This document shows, one piece after another, positions 6,499 through 16,221 of a DNA stretch of 64,000 bases; position 1 is the first letter of the stretch, and each line of letters begins with the position of its first letter. Origin of the DNA: Lachnospiraceae bacterium. GTDB lineage: Bacteria > Bacillota > Clostridia > Lachnospirales > Lachnospiraceae. The notes beneath the pieces were generated by a model. It ran no database searches. It was not told where the DNA came from and saw nothing but the letters and a program-made list of their open reading frames with translations. Location: the NCBI GenBank assembly GCA_902363835.1, contig CABJBM010000031.1:1-64000 (forward strand), in the 5' to 3' direction. The position numbers and the translations under genes are program-made.

Positions 6499-7314
6499 TT
6501 ATTTGAATGCCTCTATGTGCTTTTTTCTCTCTGCCGGGAGCAGCTTTGAAGGCGGGATTCCTTTTTTTTCTTTAAATAGTTTTGAAAAATAATAAATGTC
6601 GGTAAATCCGCTCTGGAGAGCAGCATCTCCCACATTGCCCTCACCGCTTTTGAGCAAATTTTCCGCATGATTCAGGCGCAGTGATATTAAGTACTGTTTA
6701 AATGTCATGCCTATGGCCTTTTTAAACAGATTTCCGTAGTATACGGGATGTATGTGGAATAAGCCGGCCATTGTATCAATGCTTACATCCTCTGCAAAAT
6801 GAGTGCTCATATAGCGGATGCTGTTGATGATGCGGATGTCTTTACTGCTGATCCGGTTGTCATTGTAAAGGAGATCCAGTATATGGTAGAGGATCAGGCA
6901 CATGCTGGCTCTTACCTTTAGTTTGTAACCGAACTCACGCTTCAGCCACTCTTCGTGGATCTCGTGAAAGCATGAAATAAGCTGGGGGACACTGCCTATA
7001 TGGCTGATGAGGTCAAGGGGCAGGGAGATATCGTTTCCTTCCTGATCTCTGAGGAAAAGGTTTGTGGAATAACATTCCATTAAATCCTCCGGCACACTGA
7101 CTGCCGCCCTGTGAGTGCCTTTGGGTATGCAGATCAAATCACCTTTCCGGACAATATATTCTGTTCCGTCTATAAAATACCTGGCTTTTCCTGCTATGAC
7201 ATATGTGATGTCAATGAAAGATATGTAATCCGGGTCTATCTTCCAACTGGCAGTACATTTTCTGTGAATGTAGTAGTGCAGTTCGGGAATCATGTTATCA
7301 AAATTTACATCCAT
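6499..7314 (-). CDS. AraC-family transcriptional regulator, 271 aa
   Basis: An N-terminal cupin-like sensor domain (about 20-130, including IVRKGDLICIPKGTHR) is followed by a C-terminal double helix-turn-helix of the AraC/XylS type (about 168-265). The latter shows FHIHPVYYGNLFKKAIGMTF and the hallmark GFTDIYYFSKLFKEKKGIPP. GGGAGG precedes the ATG. The gene is divergent from the Gfo/Idh-GH67-ABC operon, so it most likely senses an aldouronate or xylo-oligosaccharide and activates both arms. Ligand and sites are inferred. Confidence 0.9.
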   Translation of the reverse strand: MDVNFDNMIPELHYYIHRKCTASWKIDPDYISFIDITYVIAGKARYFIDGTEYIVRKGDLICIPKGTHRAAVSVPEDLMECYSTNLFLRDQEGNDISLPLDLISHIGSVPQLISCFHEIHEEWLKREFGYKLKVRASMCLILYHILDLLYNDNRISSKDIRIINSIRYMSTHFAEDVSIDTMAGLFHIHPVYYGNLFKKAIGMTFKQYLISLRLNHAENLLKSGEGNVGDAALQSGFTDIYYFSKLFKEKKGIPPSKLLPAERKKHIEAFK

Positions 7315-7523
7315 AAGCTGCGCCTCCCATTATTTATTTGTTATTTCTTTGGAAAAAGTACAGTAGCTGTTTCTGATACACGATTTTTTAGTACATTTAG
7401 TATATCTTGTCCAGTAAAAATGTGCAATAGAGAATACAAAGTAAAAAATATATTTAAAAATTACAAATGGTATTTTAATATTACATTCACATAATTGGAG
7501 GATATGGCTAAAATGTAAAACAT

Positions 7524-7537
7524 AATAAACGTTTATT
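7524..7537. promoter_or_regulatory. 14-bp palindrome between divergent transcription units
   Basis: AATAAACGTTTATT is a perfect palindrome, 52 nt before the Gfo/Idh start. It is a candidate operator, either for the adjacent AraC protein or for a LacI-type repressor encoded elsewhere. The remainder of 7315-7588 is AT-rich and shows no gene. Confidence 0.4.
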
Positions 7538-7588
7538 TAATCAAAATGCTGACAGGCCAAGCAGTACTGTTTAAAGAAAGGAATTATT

Positions 7589-8722
7589 ATGGTAGGTATC
7601 ATCGGAACGGGGGTTATTGCGGAAGAACATCTTAAGGCATACCTTGCACTTTCAGACAGATGCCAGGTAGCTGCACTGTGTGATATCTTTCCCGAGAAGG
7701 CGCAGAGGCTGAAAGAGAAATATGGTCTGGAGGCAGCGGAAGTTTACAGGGATTATAACGAGATGCTGAAAAGGCCGGATATTGATCTTGTAAGCATATG
7801 TACCCCGCCCTTTACCCATTTGCCTGCTTCCATAGCATGTATGCGGGCGAAAAAGCATGTGCTGGTGGAAAAACCCATGGCAATGTCTTTAAAGGAATGT
7901 GACGAAATGATAGCGGTCCAAAGGGAGACCAACACTTACCTTGGAGTTGTATGCCAGAACCGTTTCACGAAAGAAAATCAAATTCTTAAAGCACTTATAG
8001 AAAGTAAAATCCCAGGCAGAGTGCTTTTTGGCCAGGTGGAGTCATTCTGGTATCGCGGTCACAGCTATTATGACCTTTGGTGGAGAGGCACCTGGGAAAA
8101 GGAAGGCGGAGGCTGCACCATAAATCACGGAGTACACCAGATTGATCTCCTTAACTGGATCATGGGCCCTCCGGAGACTGTGACAGCTGTTCTGGCAAAT
8201 GCTGCACACGATAATGCTGAGACAGAAGATTTATCGGCGGCAATACTCACCTATAAAGGCGGGGCAGTAGTGACCCTTGCGGTGAATCTGGTGACACACG
8301 GCCAGTATCAGAGGCTTGCATTCCAATGTGAAAAGGCGGGGATTTCATCCCCGTATCAGGTGAGAAGCAGCCGCTCTGCAGATACCGGATTTCCGGTTGA
8401 CGACCTGGATACTGCAGCTGAACTGGAGAAAGTACGGGAATCTATCCCAGAGCCGGAAAGAGAGAAGCATGAGGCCCAGATTGAGCGGGTTATCAGCTTT
8501 CTGGAAAAAGGTGAGATACATCCGGAAGACAGCGCAGATGGGCGCCTGGCTCTTGAAGTTATTACGGCTATCTATCAATCAGGATTTACCAAATCAACGG
8601 TCCGTTTGCCTTTAGGTAAGGACAGCCTTTTGTACGACAAAGAAGGGATAAATGAAAACGGAAGGAATTTCCACGCGGCAAATCGAAACGTTAGCGGGGG
8701 AAATCAGGAGGAACTTAAGTGA
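7589..8722 (+). CDS. Gfo/Idh/MocA-family oxidoreductase, 377 aa
   Basis: This NAD(P)-dependent sugar or sugar-acid dehydrogenase begins with MVGIIGTGVIAEEHLKAY, the dinucleotide-binding loop. The family motif VEKPMA (about 93-98) carries the catalytic Lys, and GGGCTINHGVHQIDLLNW (about 172-189) contains the conserved D-x-x-x-W of the active site. AAAGGAA lies 7 nt before the ATG. It is the first gene of the plus-strand island operon, and its stop overlaps the GH67 start (TGATG). Oxidation or epimerisation of a released uronic acid or sugar is plausible; the exact substrate is not readable. Confidence 0.88.
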   Translation: MVGIIGTGVIAEEHLKAYLALSDRCQVAALCDIFPEKAQRLKEKYGLEAAEVYRDYNEMLKRPDIDLVSICTPPFTHLPASIACMRAKKHVLVEKPMAMSLKECDEMIAVQRETNTYLGVVCQNRFTKENQILKALIESKIPGRVLFGQVESFWYRGHSYYDLWWRGTWEKEGGGCTINHGVHQIDLLNWIMGPPETVTAVLANAAHDNAETEDLSAAILTYKGGAVVTLAVNLVTHGQYQRLAFQCEKAGISSPYQVRSSRSADTGFPVDDLDTAAELEKVRESIPEPEREKHEAQIERVISFLEKGEIHPEDSADGRLALEVITAIYQSGFTKSTVRLPLGKDSLLYDKEGINENGRNFHAANRNVSGGNQEELK

Positions 8723-10674
8723 TGTCAAAAACAAGGGATCTGTGCTGGCTGAAAAAGAAAGTACATCAGCCGGATATATCCAGGTATTATTTCAAAGATA
8801 TAAGAGACAGTATTTTAATGGAAACCATAAAGAGAGAACTGGCCCTGTTATTTGAAGGCATGGAGCCTTCGGATGATCCGGAATCCTCTTTGGTGCTGTC
8901 ACTGGCAGGCGAAGATGGCAGCGACGGATATGAGATAAGAAGGACAAAGACAGGTTATGGTATAATTGCCTCTACAGAGAAAGGCCTTCTTTATGGAGTA
9001 TTTGGTCTGCACCGCATTTTGGCTACAAAAGGAACACTTCCCTTTAAAAGCAAACCAGATCAGAGCATCCGTATGATAAACCATTGGGATAATTTTGACG
9101 GTTCCATTGAGCGCGGTTATGCGGGTGAGTCAATCTATTATAACAGAGACCAATTTAGAGGAGATATGGAGATCGTACGTTCTTATGCGAGGCTGCTTGC
9201 AAGTACGGGCATCAATGCCGTTTCAATCAATAATGTAAATGTGCACAAAAAAGAGTCATTCTTCATAGAAGGCAGGAATCTGAAAGAAATCAGAAACATA
9301 GCCGATGTATTCAGCGAATATGGAATCAGTACATTTCTTTCTATTAATTTCGCTGCTCCCATAGTAGTAGGCGGGCTTGATACGGCGGATCCTCTTGCAC
9401 CGGAAGTTGCCGCATGGTGGAGGAAAGTGACAGCTGACATATACAAAGAGATTCCTCAGTTTGGCGGTTTCATTGTAAAAGCGGATTCAGAAGGAGAGCC
9501 GGGGCCATTTACATATAACAGGACCCATGAAGATGGTGCAAATATGCTGGCACGGGCCATCAAACCTTTTGGAGGCATTATTATATGGAGGTGTTTTGTA
9601 TACAACTGTGCCCAGGACTGGAGAGACAGATCTCTTGACCGGGCCAGGGCTGCTTATGATATATTTATGGCTCATGACGGCAAGTTTGAGGACAATGTAA
9701 TCCTTCAAATTAAAAACGGTCCCATTGATTTTCAGATCAGAGAGCCTAATTCCCCGCTTTTTGGTGCCCTTAAAAAGACAAATCAGATACTGGAATTTCA
9801 GATTACCCAGGAGTACACAGGGCATCAGGTGGATATTTGCTATCTGATTCCCATGTGGAAAGAAACTTTGGATTTTGACACTTGCTATGGGAAAGACGCT
9901 TTTATTAAGAGCGAGATCAAAAAGAATTCTCCGGACCCCAAACGGTCAGGAATCGCTGCGGTGGGAAGTGTAGGCATGGATACAAACTGGACCGGCAACA
10001 AGCTGGCTCAGGCAAATCTTTACGGATACGGCAGGCTTGTATGGGACAACTCACTCAGCTCTGAAGCCATAGCCAGGGAATGGGCAGCTATGACCTTTGA
10101 GCTTCCTGAAGACAAAGCAGCAAAGATCGTGGAAATCCTTACTACTTCCAGGAACGTCTATGAAGACTATACCTGCCCTCTGGCAGTTGGATTTATGTGC
10201 AAGCCCAATGTTCACTACGGAGTAGACATAGACGGATACGAATACGACAGATGGGGGACCTATCATTATGCGGACCGCAACGGCGTAGGCAGAGAACGTT
10301 CGGTTGAAAGGGGTACCGGATATACCAGGCAGTATTCAGATGCCAGATTCAGAGAATACGAAGACTTATCTTCCTGTCCTGATGAACTTCTCCTGTTTTT
10401 CCATCATGTGCCCTATACCCATGTCCTCCGCTCAGGAAAGACTGTTATACAGCATATATATGACACACATTTTACAGGAGTGGAGAAAGTAGAGGAGTAC
10501 GGGAAAATCTGGGAGAGTCTGGAGCCGTTCTTAGATGAAGAAAGTTATGGGAATGTGAGAGAGCGTCTTAAAAAACAAAAAGAAAATGCAATCAATTGGA
10601 GGGATCAAATCAATACTTACTTCTACCGTAAATCGGGAATCCCTGATGCTCATGGCAGAAAGATCTATGATTAA
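8722..10674 (+). CDS. aguA: GH67 alpha-glucuronidase, 650 aa
   Basis: The enzyme removes (4-O-methyl-)glucuronic acid from the non-reducing end of aldouronic acids made from glucuronoxylan. The length and whole-protein pattern match GH67. KADSEGEPGP (about 252-261) carries the proton-donor Glu, NGPIDFQIREP (about 331-341) the catalytic Asp, and EFQITQEYTGHQVD (about 357-370) the second acidic residue. GIIIWRCFVYN and AAVGSVGMDTNWTGN are further family signatures. There is no signal peptide, so it acts in the cytoplasm on imported oligosaccharides. The start is the ATG overlapping the previous stop, with GGAGG 14 nt upstream; the GTG three bases earlier is less likely. Confidence 0.93.
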   Translation: MSKTRDLCWLKKKVHQPDISRYYFKDIRDSILMETIKRELALLFEGMEPSDDPESSLVLSLAGEDGSDGYEIRRTKTGYGIIASTEKGLLYGVFGLHRILATKGTLPFKSKPDQSIRMINHWDNFDGSIERGYAGESIYYNRDQFRGDMEIVRSYARLLASTGINAVSINNVNVHKKESFFIEGRNLKEIRNIADVFSEYGISTFLSINFAAPIVVGGLDTADPLAPEVAAWWRKVTADIYKEIPQFGGFIVKADSEGEPGPFTYNRTHEDGANMLARAIKPFGGIIIWRCFVYNCAQDWRDRSLDRARAAYDIFMAHDGKFEDNVILQIKNGPIDFQIREPNSPLFGALKKTNQILEFQITQEYTGHQVDICYLIPMWKETLDFDTCYGKDAFIKSEIKKNSPDPKRSGIAAVGSVGMDTNWTGNKLAQANLYGYGRLVWDNSLSSEAIAREWAAMTFELPEDKAAKIVEILTTSRNVYEDYTCPLAVGFMCKPNVHYGVDIDGYEYDRWGTYHYADRNGVGRERSVERGTGYTRQYSDARFREYEDLSSCPDELLLFFHHVPYTHVLRSGKTVIQHIYDTHFTGVEKVEEYGKIWESLEPFLDEESYGNVRERLKKQKENAINWRDQINTYFYRKSGIPDAHGRKIYD

Positions 10675-10778
10675 ACATAATCAGTTGTAAAAAGCAGTAA
10701 TAACCGTGCACCGTAACATGTAGCGGCATAGGGTCTGGCAAGCCCTGCAAATAAAAAAGAAAAGGAAGGAAACGTATT

Positions 10779-12164
10779 ATGAGAAAGTGGAGAAGAAGTT
10801 CGGCTGTACTCGCAGCAGTTTTAACGGCAACCGTCAGTTTCACGGGATGTGGAAGCAATGGAGGAGGTTCGGCACCAGATACTGCGGTGACAACAGGGAA
10901 TAACGGAGAGGCAAAATCAGATTCCGCGCCCTCCGGTGAGCTGGCCCAGATCAGTTTTTCCTGGTGGGGCAATGACGACCGCCATCAGGCAACTCAGGAA
11001 GCCATTGACGCATTCAATGCGGCTCATGCAGGCGCGATTGAGGTAACAGGAGAGCCTTCCGGCTTTGGTAACCTGGAAGAGACTTTTGCTACCCGTTACG
11101 CAGGTGGTACGGAAGCCGATATCATGACGGTCAATTATCCCTGGCTCATCAAATACAGCCCGGACGGCACCGGTTTTTATGATTTGGGCCAGGTTGAGGA
11201 TATATTTGATTTCTCACAATACGATGAGGGATTTTTAGAGACAGGAAAGACAGGCGGTGTAATGCAGGCCATTCCTTACGGACAGAACACCCTGGGTGTT
11301 TATTTGAATAAATCCGCATTTGAGAGAGCAGGTATCAAAGAAATTCCGTCTACATTTGAAGGGTACAAGGAGGCTGCCAAAGTTATTACAGCGGAAAATC
11401 CCAACTCTTATCTCATTGTAAGCCCAACGTTCCGTTTTGCAGCCATTTATTATCTTCAGCAGAAGACTGGTAAAGGTGAATTTGATGAAAATCTGAATAT
11501 GAATTACACAGTAGACGACTATAAGGAAGCTATGATATGGTACAAGGAGCTGGCAGACCTTCATGTATTCTGTTCCAGACAGGATTACCTTGAAAATGTT
11601 GGAAATGACCCTGTATCCATTGCCCAAAACGCAAAATATATTGACGGCGGATACTTGGGAGTGCTTGAGTGGACAGGCGGTATCGCTTCCAATGCACAGA
11701 CACTTGCGGATAAAGGAGACGAGCTGATTGTAGCACCCCTTCCCACTATAGACGGAGCAGTATTTAAGGGAACCATGGCAAAGCCTTCCCTGACGTTTGC
11801 TATTTCCAAAAACTCCAAACACCCCAAAGAAGCAGCAGAGTTTTTACAGTATATTTTAAATGATCCGGAAGGCACAAAGCTTATGGGTTCAAAGAGAGGG
11901 ATGGTGGCATCAAAGGCTGCAAAAGCGTCTCTTGAAGCTGACGGACAGATTACGGGTGCCGTAAAGCAGGCTTATGATTTCACGGATAAAGCAGAAGTTA
12001 TTAATAATTCTCCTATTTTTGAAGATGCCGTATTTACAAGTTCCTATGAGAGCAACTATGAGAAATATGAATTAGGTGCAAGCAGCGTAGACGAAGCTGC
12101 ACAGGCATTCTTTGACGAAGCAGCCGCTCAGGTTGCAAAGCTGAAGGCTGAATACGGGAAATAA
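10779..12164 (+). CDS. Sugar ABC transporter substrate-binding lipoprotein, 461 aa
   Basis: An N-terminal signal peptide ends in a lipobox (SFTGC, Cys at about 24), followed by a Gly/Ser/Asp linker and a solute-binding domain of the sugar type. ISFSWWGNDDRHQATQEAID opens the mature fold, and EADIMTVNYPWL and KNSKHPKEAAEFLQYIL are typical. It lies between the GH67 gene and two permease genes. The likely ligand is an aldouronic acid or xylo-oligosaccharide. AAGGAAGG precedes the ATG. A 322-nt spacer with an mRNA hairpin separates it from the permeases, as is common where the binding protein is made in excess. Confidence 0.9.
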   Translation: MRKWRRSSAVLAAVLTATVSFTGCGSNGGGSAPDTAVTTGNNGEAKSDSAPSGELAQISFSWWGNDDRHQATQEAIDAFNAAHAGAIEVTGEPSGFGNLEETFATRYAGGTEADIMTVNYPWLIKYSPDGTGFYDLGQVEDIFDFSQYDEGFLETGKTGGVMQAIPYGQNTLGVYLNKSAFERAGIKEIPSTFEGYKEAAKVITAENPNSYLIVSPTFRFAAIYYLQQKTGKGEFDENLNMNYTVDDYKEAMIWYKELADLHVFCSRQDYLENVGNDPVSIAQNAKYIDGGYLGVLEWTGGIASNAQTLADKGDELIVAPLPTIDGAVFKGTMAKPSLTFAISKNSKHPKEAAEFLQYILNDPEGTKLMGSKRGMVASKAAKASLEADGQITGAVKQAYDFTDKAEVINNSPIFEDAVFTSSYESNYEKYELGASSVDEAAQAFFDEAAAQVAKLKAEYGK

Positions 12165-12486
12165 AAAGAAATAATAACTGCCGGTTGAAAAATCAGTCAC
12201 TGTCTTATTGGCCGCTGCCGGTCTGCCGGAAAACAGGCGAAGGATTCATTCTGTTAAATGGATCCTTTCGCTGCCTGCGGCAGCCTGCAATGGCAAACCA
12301 GATCCATTTCCATCAAGGAAACATGCTTGATGAAAGGTCCGGAGTCCATGGGAAAAAGGTGAGACATGATGATTATTTAAATGACACCTGATGAAGGAAG
12401 AACCCTTTCTTTTGTTGTCTGATACAGGAACTTATTAACCAAATAGCTCTTTGGGGCTATATCATTATTAGCGAGGAGGAATCTTT
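12165..12486 (+). other. Intergenic spacer with mRNA hairpin between binding protein and permeases
   Basis: No convincing gene is present; a 68-codon frame at 12185-12391 has no ribosome-binding site and no family look. A hairpin at 12237-12271 (GCGAAGGAT / ATCCTTTCGC with one bulge) lacks a T-run, so it looks like a 3'-end stabiliser or partial attenuator. GCGAGGAGG at the end serves the first permease. Confidence 0.5.
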
Positions 12487-13359
12487 TTGAAAAACAGCAA
12501 GATCGGGCTATTGTATATTCTCCCCTGGATAATCGGAATGGTTTTTCTTACATTGTATCCGTTTATCAACGCACTTTTTATCAGCTTTACGGATTACAAC
12601 CTGGTCAGAGAGCCGAACTTTATAGGATTTGCCAACTATGCAAAGCTGTTTAAAGATAAAGACTTTATCGGCACACTGAGACAGACGCTTAAATATACGG
12701 TAATTACAGTGCCTTTACAGCTCGCATTTGCACTTTTTATTGCGTTTATCCTGAATTTTAAATTAAAGGCTATTAATTTTTACCGGACGGCGTATTACGT
12801 TCCCTCTCTTCTGGGCGGAAACGTGGCAGTGGCCGTATTATGGCGTTTTTTATTCCAGCAGGATGGGTTTGTCAACCATTTTCTTGGTATATTTGGTGTG
12901 GGACCTGTGAAATGGTTGTCTTCCGCATCAGGAGCCATGGCTGTTATTGTACTTTTAAAAGTCTGGCAGTTTGGTTCAGCCATGCTCATATTTCTGGCGG
13001 CTCTTAAAGATGTGCCTCAGGATCTTTATGAAGCCGCAAGCGTGGATGGGGCTACGAAGCCATATTCATTTTTCAAGATCACAATCCCTTTGATCACACC
13101 CACGATTTTCTTTAATTTGGTCATGCAGTTGGTCAATGCTTTCCAGGAATTCAACGGACCTTACCTTATTACGAAAAAAGGCCCTTTAAATTCCACTTAC
13201 CTTACCTCAATGTTTATATACGACAATGCTTTCCAGCTTTTTAATATGGGTTATGCAAGCGCTGCCAGCTGGGTGCTGTTTCTTATTATCGTATCTGTTA
13301 CGGTAGTGTTATTTGCCACCCAGGACCGCTGGGTATTTTATTCGGATAAGGGGGAATAA
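12487..13359 (+). CDS. Sugar ABC transporter permease (MalF/UgpA type), 290 aa
   Basis: Six membrane helices are visible, starting with LLYILPWIIGMVFLTLYPFI. The cytoplasmic EAA loop reads EAASVDGATKPYSFFKITIPLITP (about 181-204), where an ATPase subunit would dock. The start is TTG, 9 nt after GAGGAGG, and no ATG lies near. It pairs with the next permease. No ATPase gene lies in the cluster, so a shared MsmK/UgpC-like ATPase elsewhere is probably used. Confidence 0.92.
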   Translation: MKNSKIGLLYILPWIIGMVFLTLYPFINALFISFTDYNLVREPNFIGFANYAKLFKDKDFIGTLRQTLKYTVITVPLQLAFALFIAFILNFKLKAINFYRTAYYVPSLLGGNVAVAVLWRFLFQQDGFVNHFLGIFGVGPVKWLSSASGAMAVIVLLKVWQFGSAMLIFLAALKDVPQDLYEAASVDGATKPYSFFKITIPLITPTIFFNLVMQLVNAFQEFNGPYLITKKGPLNSTYLTSMFIYDNAFQLFNMGYASAASWVLFLIIVSVTVVLFATQDRWVFYSDKGE

Positions 13360-13360
13360 T

Positions 13361-14245
13361 ATGGCACGGACAATTTTGGTCAGTGAAGTCGAAAGACGCA
13401 GAAGAAGAAAGTATATTATAAATGCTGTTTTCAGATATGCCATACTTACGGTAGTGGCACTTGTCATGATTTACCCCATCATCTGGCTTGTGGGAGCTAC
13501 TTTTAAGACAAACAATGAGATATTTACATCAGTAAATTTTATACCCAAAAGAATCGATTTTACACCTTATATCAATGGTTGGAAAACCAGGACAAAATTT
13601 ACGTTCACCACGTTTTTTTTGAATACATTCAGTTTTGTTATACCTAAGATCGTGTTTTGTCTGATAACCAGTTCTTTGGTGGCTTATGGATTTGCCAGGT
13701 TTAATTTTCCGCTTAAGAAGATATTTTTCTCCATACTTATGGCTACCATGTTTTTACCATCAGTCGTAACCAGGATTCCGCTGTATATTTTATGGAAGAA
13801 CTTAGGACTTTTAAACACATATGTACCGTTGGTGGCTCCAACCTTATTTGCCAACGAACCGTTTTTCGTATTTATGCTGATTCAGTTTATGCGCTCCATA
13901 CCTACGTATTTGGATGAGGCTGCCACCATAGACGGCTGCAATTCATTTGGGATTTTGACGATGATACTGCTTCCTGCATTAAAGCCGGCGCTGATAAGCT
14001 GTACGATTTTTCAGTTCGTATGGAGTTTCAATGATTTCTTAGGTCCCCTGATCTATGTGACCAGCCTTTCCAAGTATCCTGTGTCACTGGCTCTTAAGAT
14101 GTCAATTGACCAAAGCAGCGGCATAGTGGAATGGAATCAGATCCTGGCCATGTCATTTCTGGCTCTGCTCCCTGCCCTGATCCTGTTTTTCTGCTGCCAG
14201 AAATATTTTGTAGAGGGAGTGACCAGCTCGGGAGTGAAAGGATGA
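13361..14245 (+). CDS. Sugar ABC transporter permease (MalG/UgpE type), 294 aa
   Basis: A short basic N-terminus (SEVERRRRRKY) precedes six hydrophobic helices. The EAA loop EAATIDGCNSFGILTMILLPALKPAL lies at about 183-208. It starts one base after the previous stop, with GGGGGAA as a modest ribosome-binding site, and its last codons overlap the esterase start (ATGA). The three importer parts thus form one operon with the glucuronidase and esterase. Confidence 0.92.
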   Translation: MARTILVSEVERRRRRKYIINAVFRYAILTVVALVMIYPIIWLVGATFKTNNEIFTSVNFIPKRIDFTPYINGWKTRTKFTFTTFFLNTFSFVIPKIVFCLITSSLVAYGFARFNFPLKKIFFSILMATMFLPSVVTRIPLYILWKNLGLLNTYVPLVAPTLFANEPFFVFMLIQFMRSIPTYLDEAATIDGCNSFGILTMILLPALKPALISCTIFQFVWSFNDFLGPLIYVTSLSKYPVSLALKMSIDQSSGIVEWNQILAMSFLALLPALILFFCCQKYFVEGVTSSGVKG

Positions 14246-16113
14246 GCAGGTTTCATGTCACCCCATACATATCAGATCATGCGGTCCTGCAGAGAAATGA
14301 ATTTATACCCATAAGAGGCACAGCAGATGAGGGAGAACGGGTAGAGGTCATACTCTTTAATGAAGGTGGGGCTTTGAAATTCAGAGAAGAGACTTTGGCA
14401 GGAGAAGACGGAAACTGGAAACTTGTGTTCATGCCCATGGAGGCAGGAGGTCCCTATTTTCTTTCCGTTACATGTGCAGGTGAGAGAAAGGAATTTCATG
14501 ATATCCATATAGGTGATGTCTGGCTCATGTCCGGCCAGTCCAATATGCAGTTGCCCATGGACAGGGTAAAGTATCGTTTTCCCCGGGAGTATGGCGAAGA
14601 CGGGGATCCCCTTATCCGCCAGTTTACTGTCCCTATTAAGTGGGATTTCAAAGAGCCTGCAAATGAACTGTCAGGCGGAAAATGGGAAAGCTATTCCCTG
14701 GAAAGCGCTTCCTGTTTTTCTGCTGCAGGATATTTTTTTGGGGCACAATTGCGGGAAAGATATGATGTACCCATAGGTCTCATACTTACTGCAGTAGGCG
14801 GGACCCCAATAGAGGCGTGGATGAGCAGAAAAGCCCTTGCCCCTTGTCCCGGCAAAATAAAGGCAGCCGACCAGTGCAAATCAGATGAATACGTTAAAAG
14901 TATACAGAAAGAAGACGAAGAGAGGATTTTGTCCTGGTATAAGAAGCTGGATGAGACAGATGAGGGGATTTTAGAAGATTGGTTAAATTCCGGTCTGCAA
15001 AACACATGGAAAGCGGTAAACCTTACTGATGACTTCTATGCAAATGAAGATTTTAAAAATCCCGGTTCCGTTTGGTTTAAAAAGACTGTGACCATTCCGC
15101 CTGAGCTTTCAGGGAAACCGCTTCGTCTCTCCCTGGGGACCATCAAAGATGGGGACTGCACGTATATAGACGGACAATACACGGGAAATATCACATATAG
15201 GTACCCGCCCAGGGAATATCATCTGGAGGGCCTGTCCGAAGGGGATCATGAGATCACCATACGTGTGATCGCTGTGTCCGGGCAGATTGATTTTACCAAA
15301 GGGAAGTCCCATGAAATGGTTTTTGAAACAGGAGAAACCTTGTCTGTCTCAGAAGGCTGGAAGTATAAGAGAGGCGCATATATGGAAGCTCTTATTCCAC
15401 CCACCTTTTTTGAGAGAAAGCCCATGGGTATGTATCAGTCCATGATAGCACCTCTGCATGATTTTCCTGTTTGCGGTATGTGCTGGTATCAGGGAGAGAG
15501 TAATGCAGATGACGATCTTTCTTATCCAAAGTATTTTAAGCGTATGATAGAGGATTACAGGAGAAAATGGCACATGGGGAAATTTCCTGTTATTTATGTG
15601 CAGCTGCCGAATTATGATCTTGAAGATGCAGGAAACTGGGTATTGTTTCGCAATATGCAGCAGAGCCTCACAAAGCTGCCCAACAGTGCCATGGTGGTTA
15701 CCATAGATTGCGGCGAATACAATGACCTGCATCCAACGGATAAAAAGACAGTAGGCGAGAGAATGGCCATGGCAGCCTATGAGATTGCGTATCATGAGCC
15801 CGGGGATTGGCTGTCCCCAATATTCTCTCATGCTGAAAGGGATGGGGATGAGATAATCCTTTCCTTTGATCATGGGGAGAGGGGATTTGCTGTATCAGGC
15901 GGCGAACCAGGCGGATTTGAAGTCTGTATATCAGGAGAATGGATCTCGGATTGCATAAATGTCCGGACCCGGGAGGGTACGGTTATTTTAAATGTCCCAA
16001 AAGGAGAGGGGATTACCGGGGTACGTTATGCCTGGTCAAACAATCCGGTGAATGCAAATCTGCGCACTGCATCAGGGCTGCCGGCATCCCCGTTTGAGAC
16101 AGTGATCGTATGA
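14242..16113 (+). CDS. Sialate O-acetylesterase-like SGNH esterase, 623 aa
   Basis: The protein has the layout of family sialate O-acetylesterases, which in xylan clusters act as acetylxylan or aldouronate deacetylases. The nucleophile Ser lies in WLMSGQSNMQ (about 98), the oxyanion block in CWYQGESNADD (about 415), and the Asp/His pair in NDLHPTDK (about 493). A non-catalytic jelly-roll-like insert spans about 250-390 (AVNLTDDFYAN to LSVSEGWKYK). No signal peptide is seen, so it probably acts on imported oligosaccharides. The start overlaps the permease stop. It is the last gene of the operon; a hairpin follows. Confidence 0.88.
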   Translation: MSRFHVTPYISDHAVLQRNEFIPIRGTADEGERVEVILFNEGGALKFREETLAGEDGNWKLVFMPMEAGGPYFLSVTCAGERKEFHDIHIGDVWLMSGQSNMQLPMDRVKYRFPREYGEDGDPLIRQFTVPIKWDFKEPANELSGGKWESYSLESASCFSAAGYFFGAQLRERYDVPIGLILTAVGGTPIEAWMSRKALAPCPGKIKAADQCKSDEYVKSIQKEDEERILSWYKKLDETDEGILEDWLNSGLQNTWKAVNLTDDFYANEDFKNPGSVWFKKTVTIPPELSGKPLRLSLGTIKDGDCTYIDGQYTGNITYRYPPREYHLEGLSEGDHEITIRVIAVSGQIDFTKGKSHEMVFETGETLSVSEGWKYKRGAYMEALIPPTFFERKPMGMYQSMIAPLHDFPVCGMCWYQGESNADDDLSYPKYFKRMIEDYRRKWHMGKFPVIYVQLPNYDLEDAGNWVLFRNMQQSLTKLPNSAMVVTIDCGEYNDLHPTDKKTVGERMAMAAYEIAYHEPGDWLSPIFSHAERDGDEIILSFDHGERGFAVSGGEPGGFEVCISGEWISDCINVRTREGTVILNVPKGEGITGVRYAWSNNPVNANLRTASGLPASPFETVIV

Positions 16114-16168
16114 TTGATTGGGAGGAAACCATATGGATATTCATAAGTGTCATTCTAAGTTATGGTGC

Positions 16169-16207
16169 AAAAATACAGGACTGCAGCGGGTGCGGTCCTG
16201 TATTTTT
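16169..16207. terminator. Bidirectional terminator between esterase and binding-protein genes
   Basis: AAAAATACAGGAC and GTCCTGTATTTTT form a perfect 13-bp stem with a 13-nt loop, A-run on one side and T-run on the other. It ends the island operon (plus) and the binding-protein gene (minus). Confidence 0.8.
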
Positions 16208-16221
16208 ATATAACTGATTGT

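Noticed and set aside
12185..12391. 68-codon frame between the binding protein and permease genes
   Set aside because: No ribosome-binding site, no family pattern, and it spans an mRNA hairpin.
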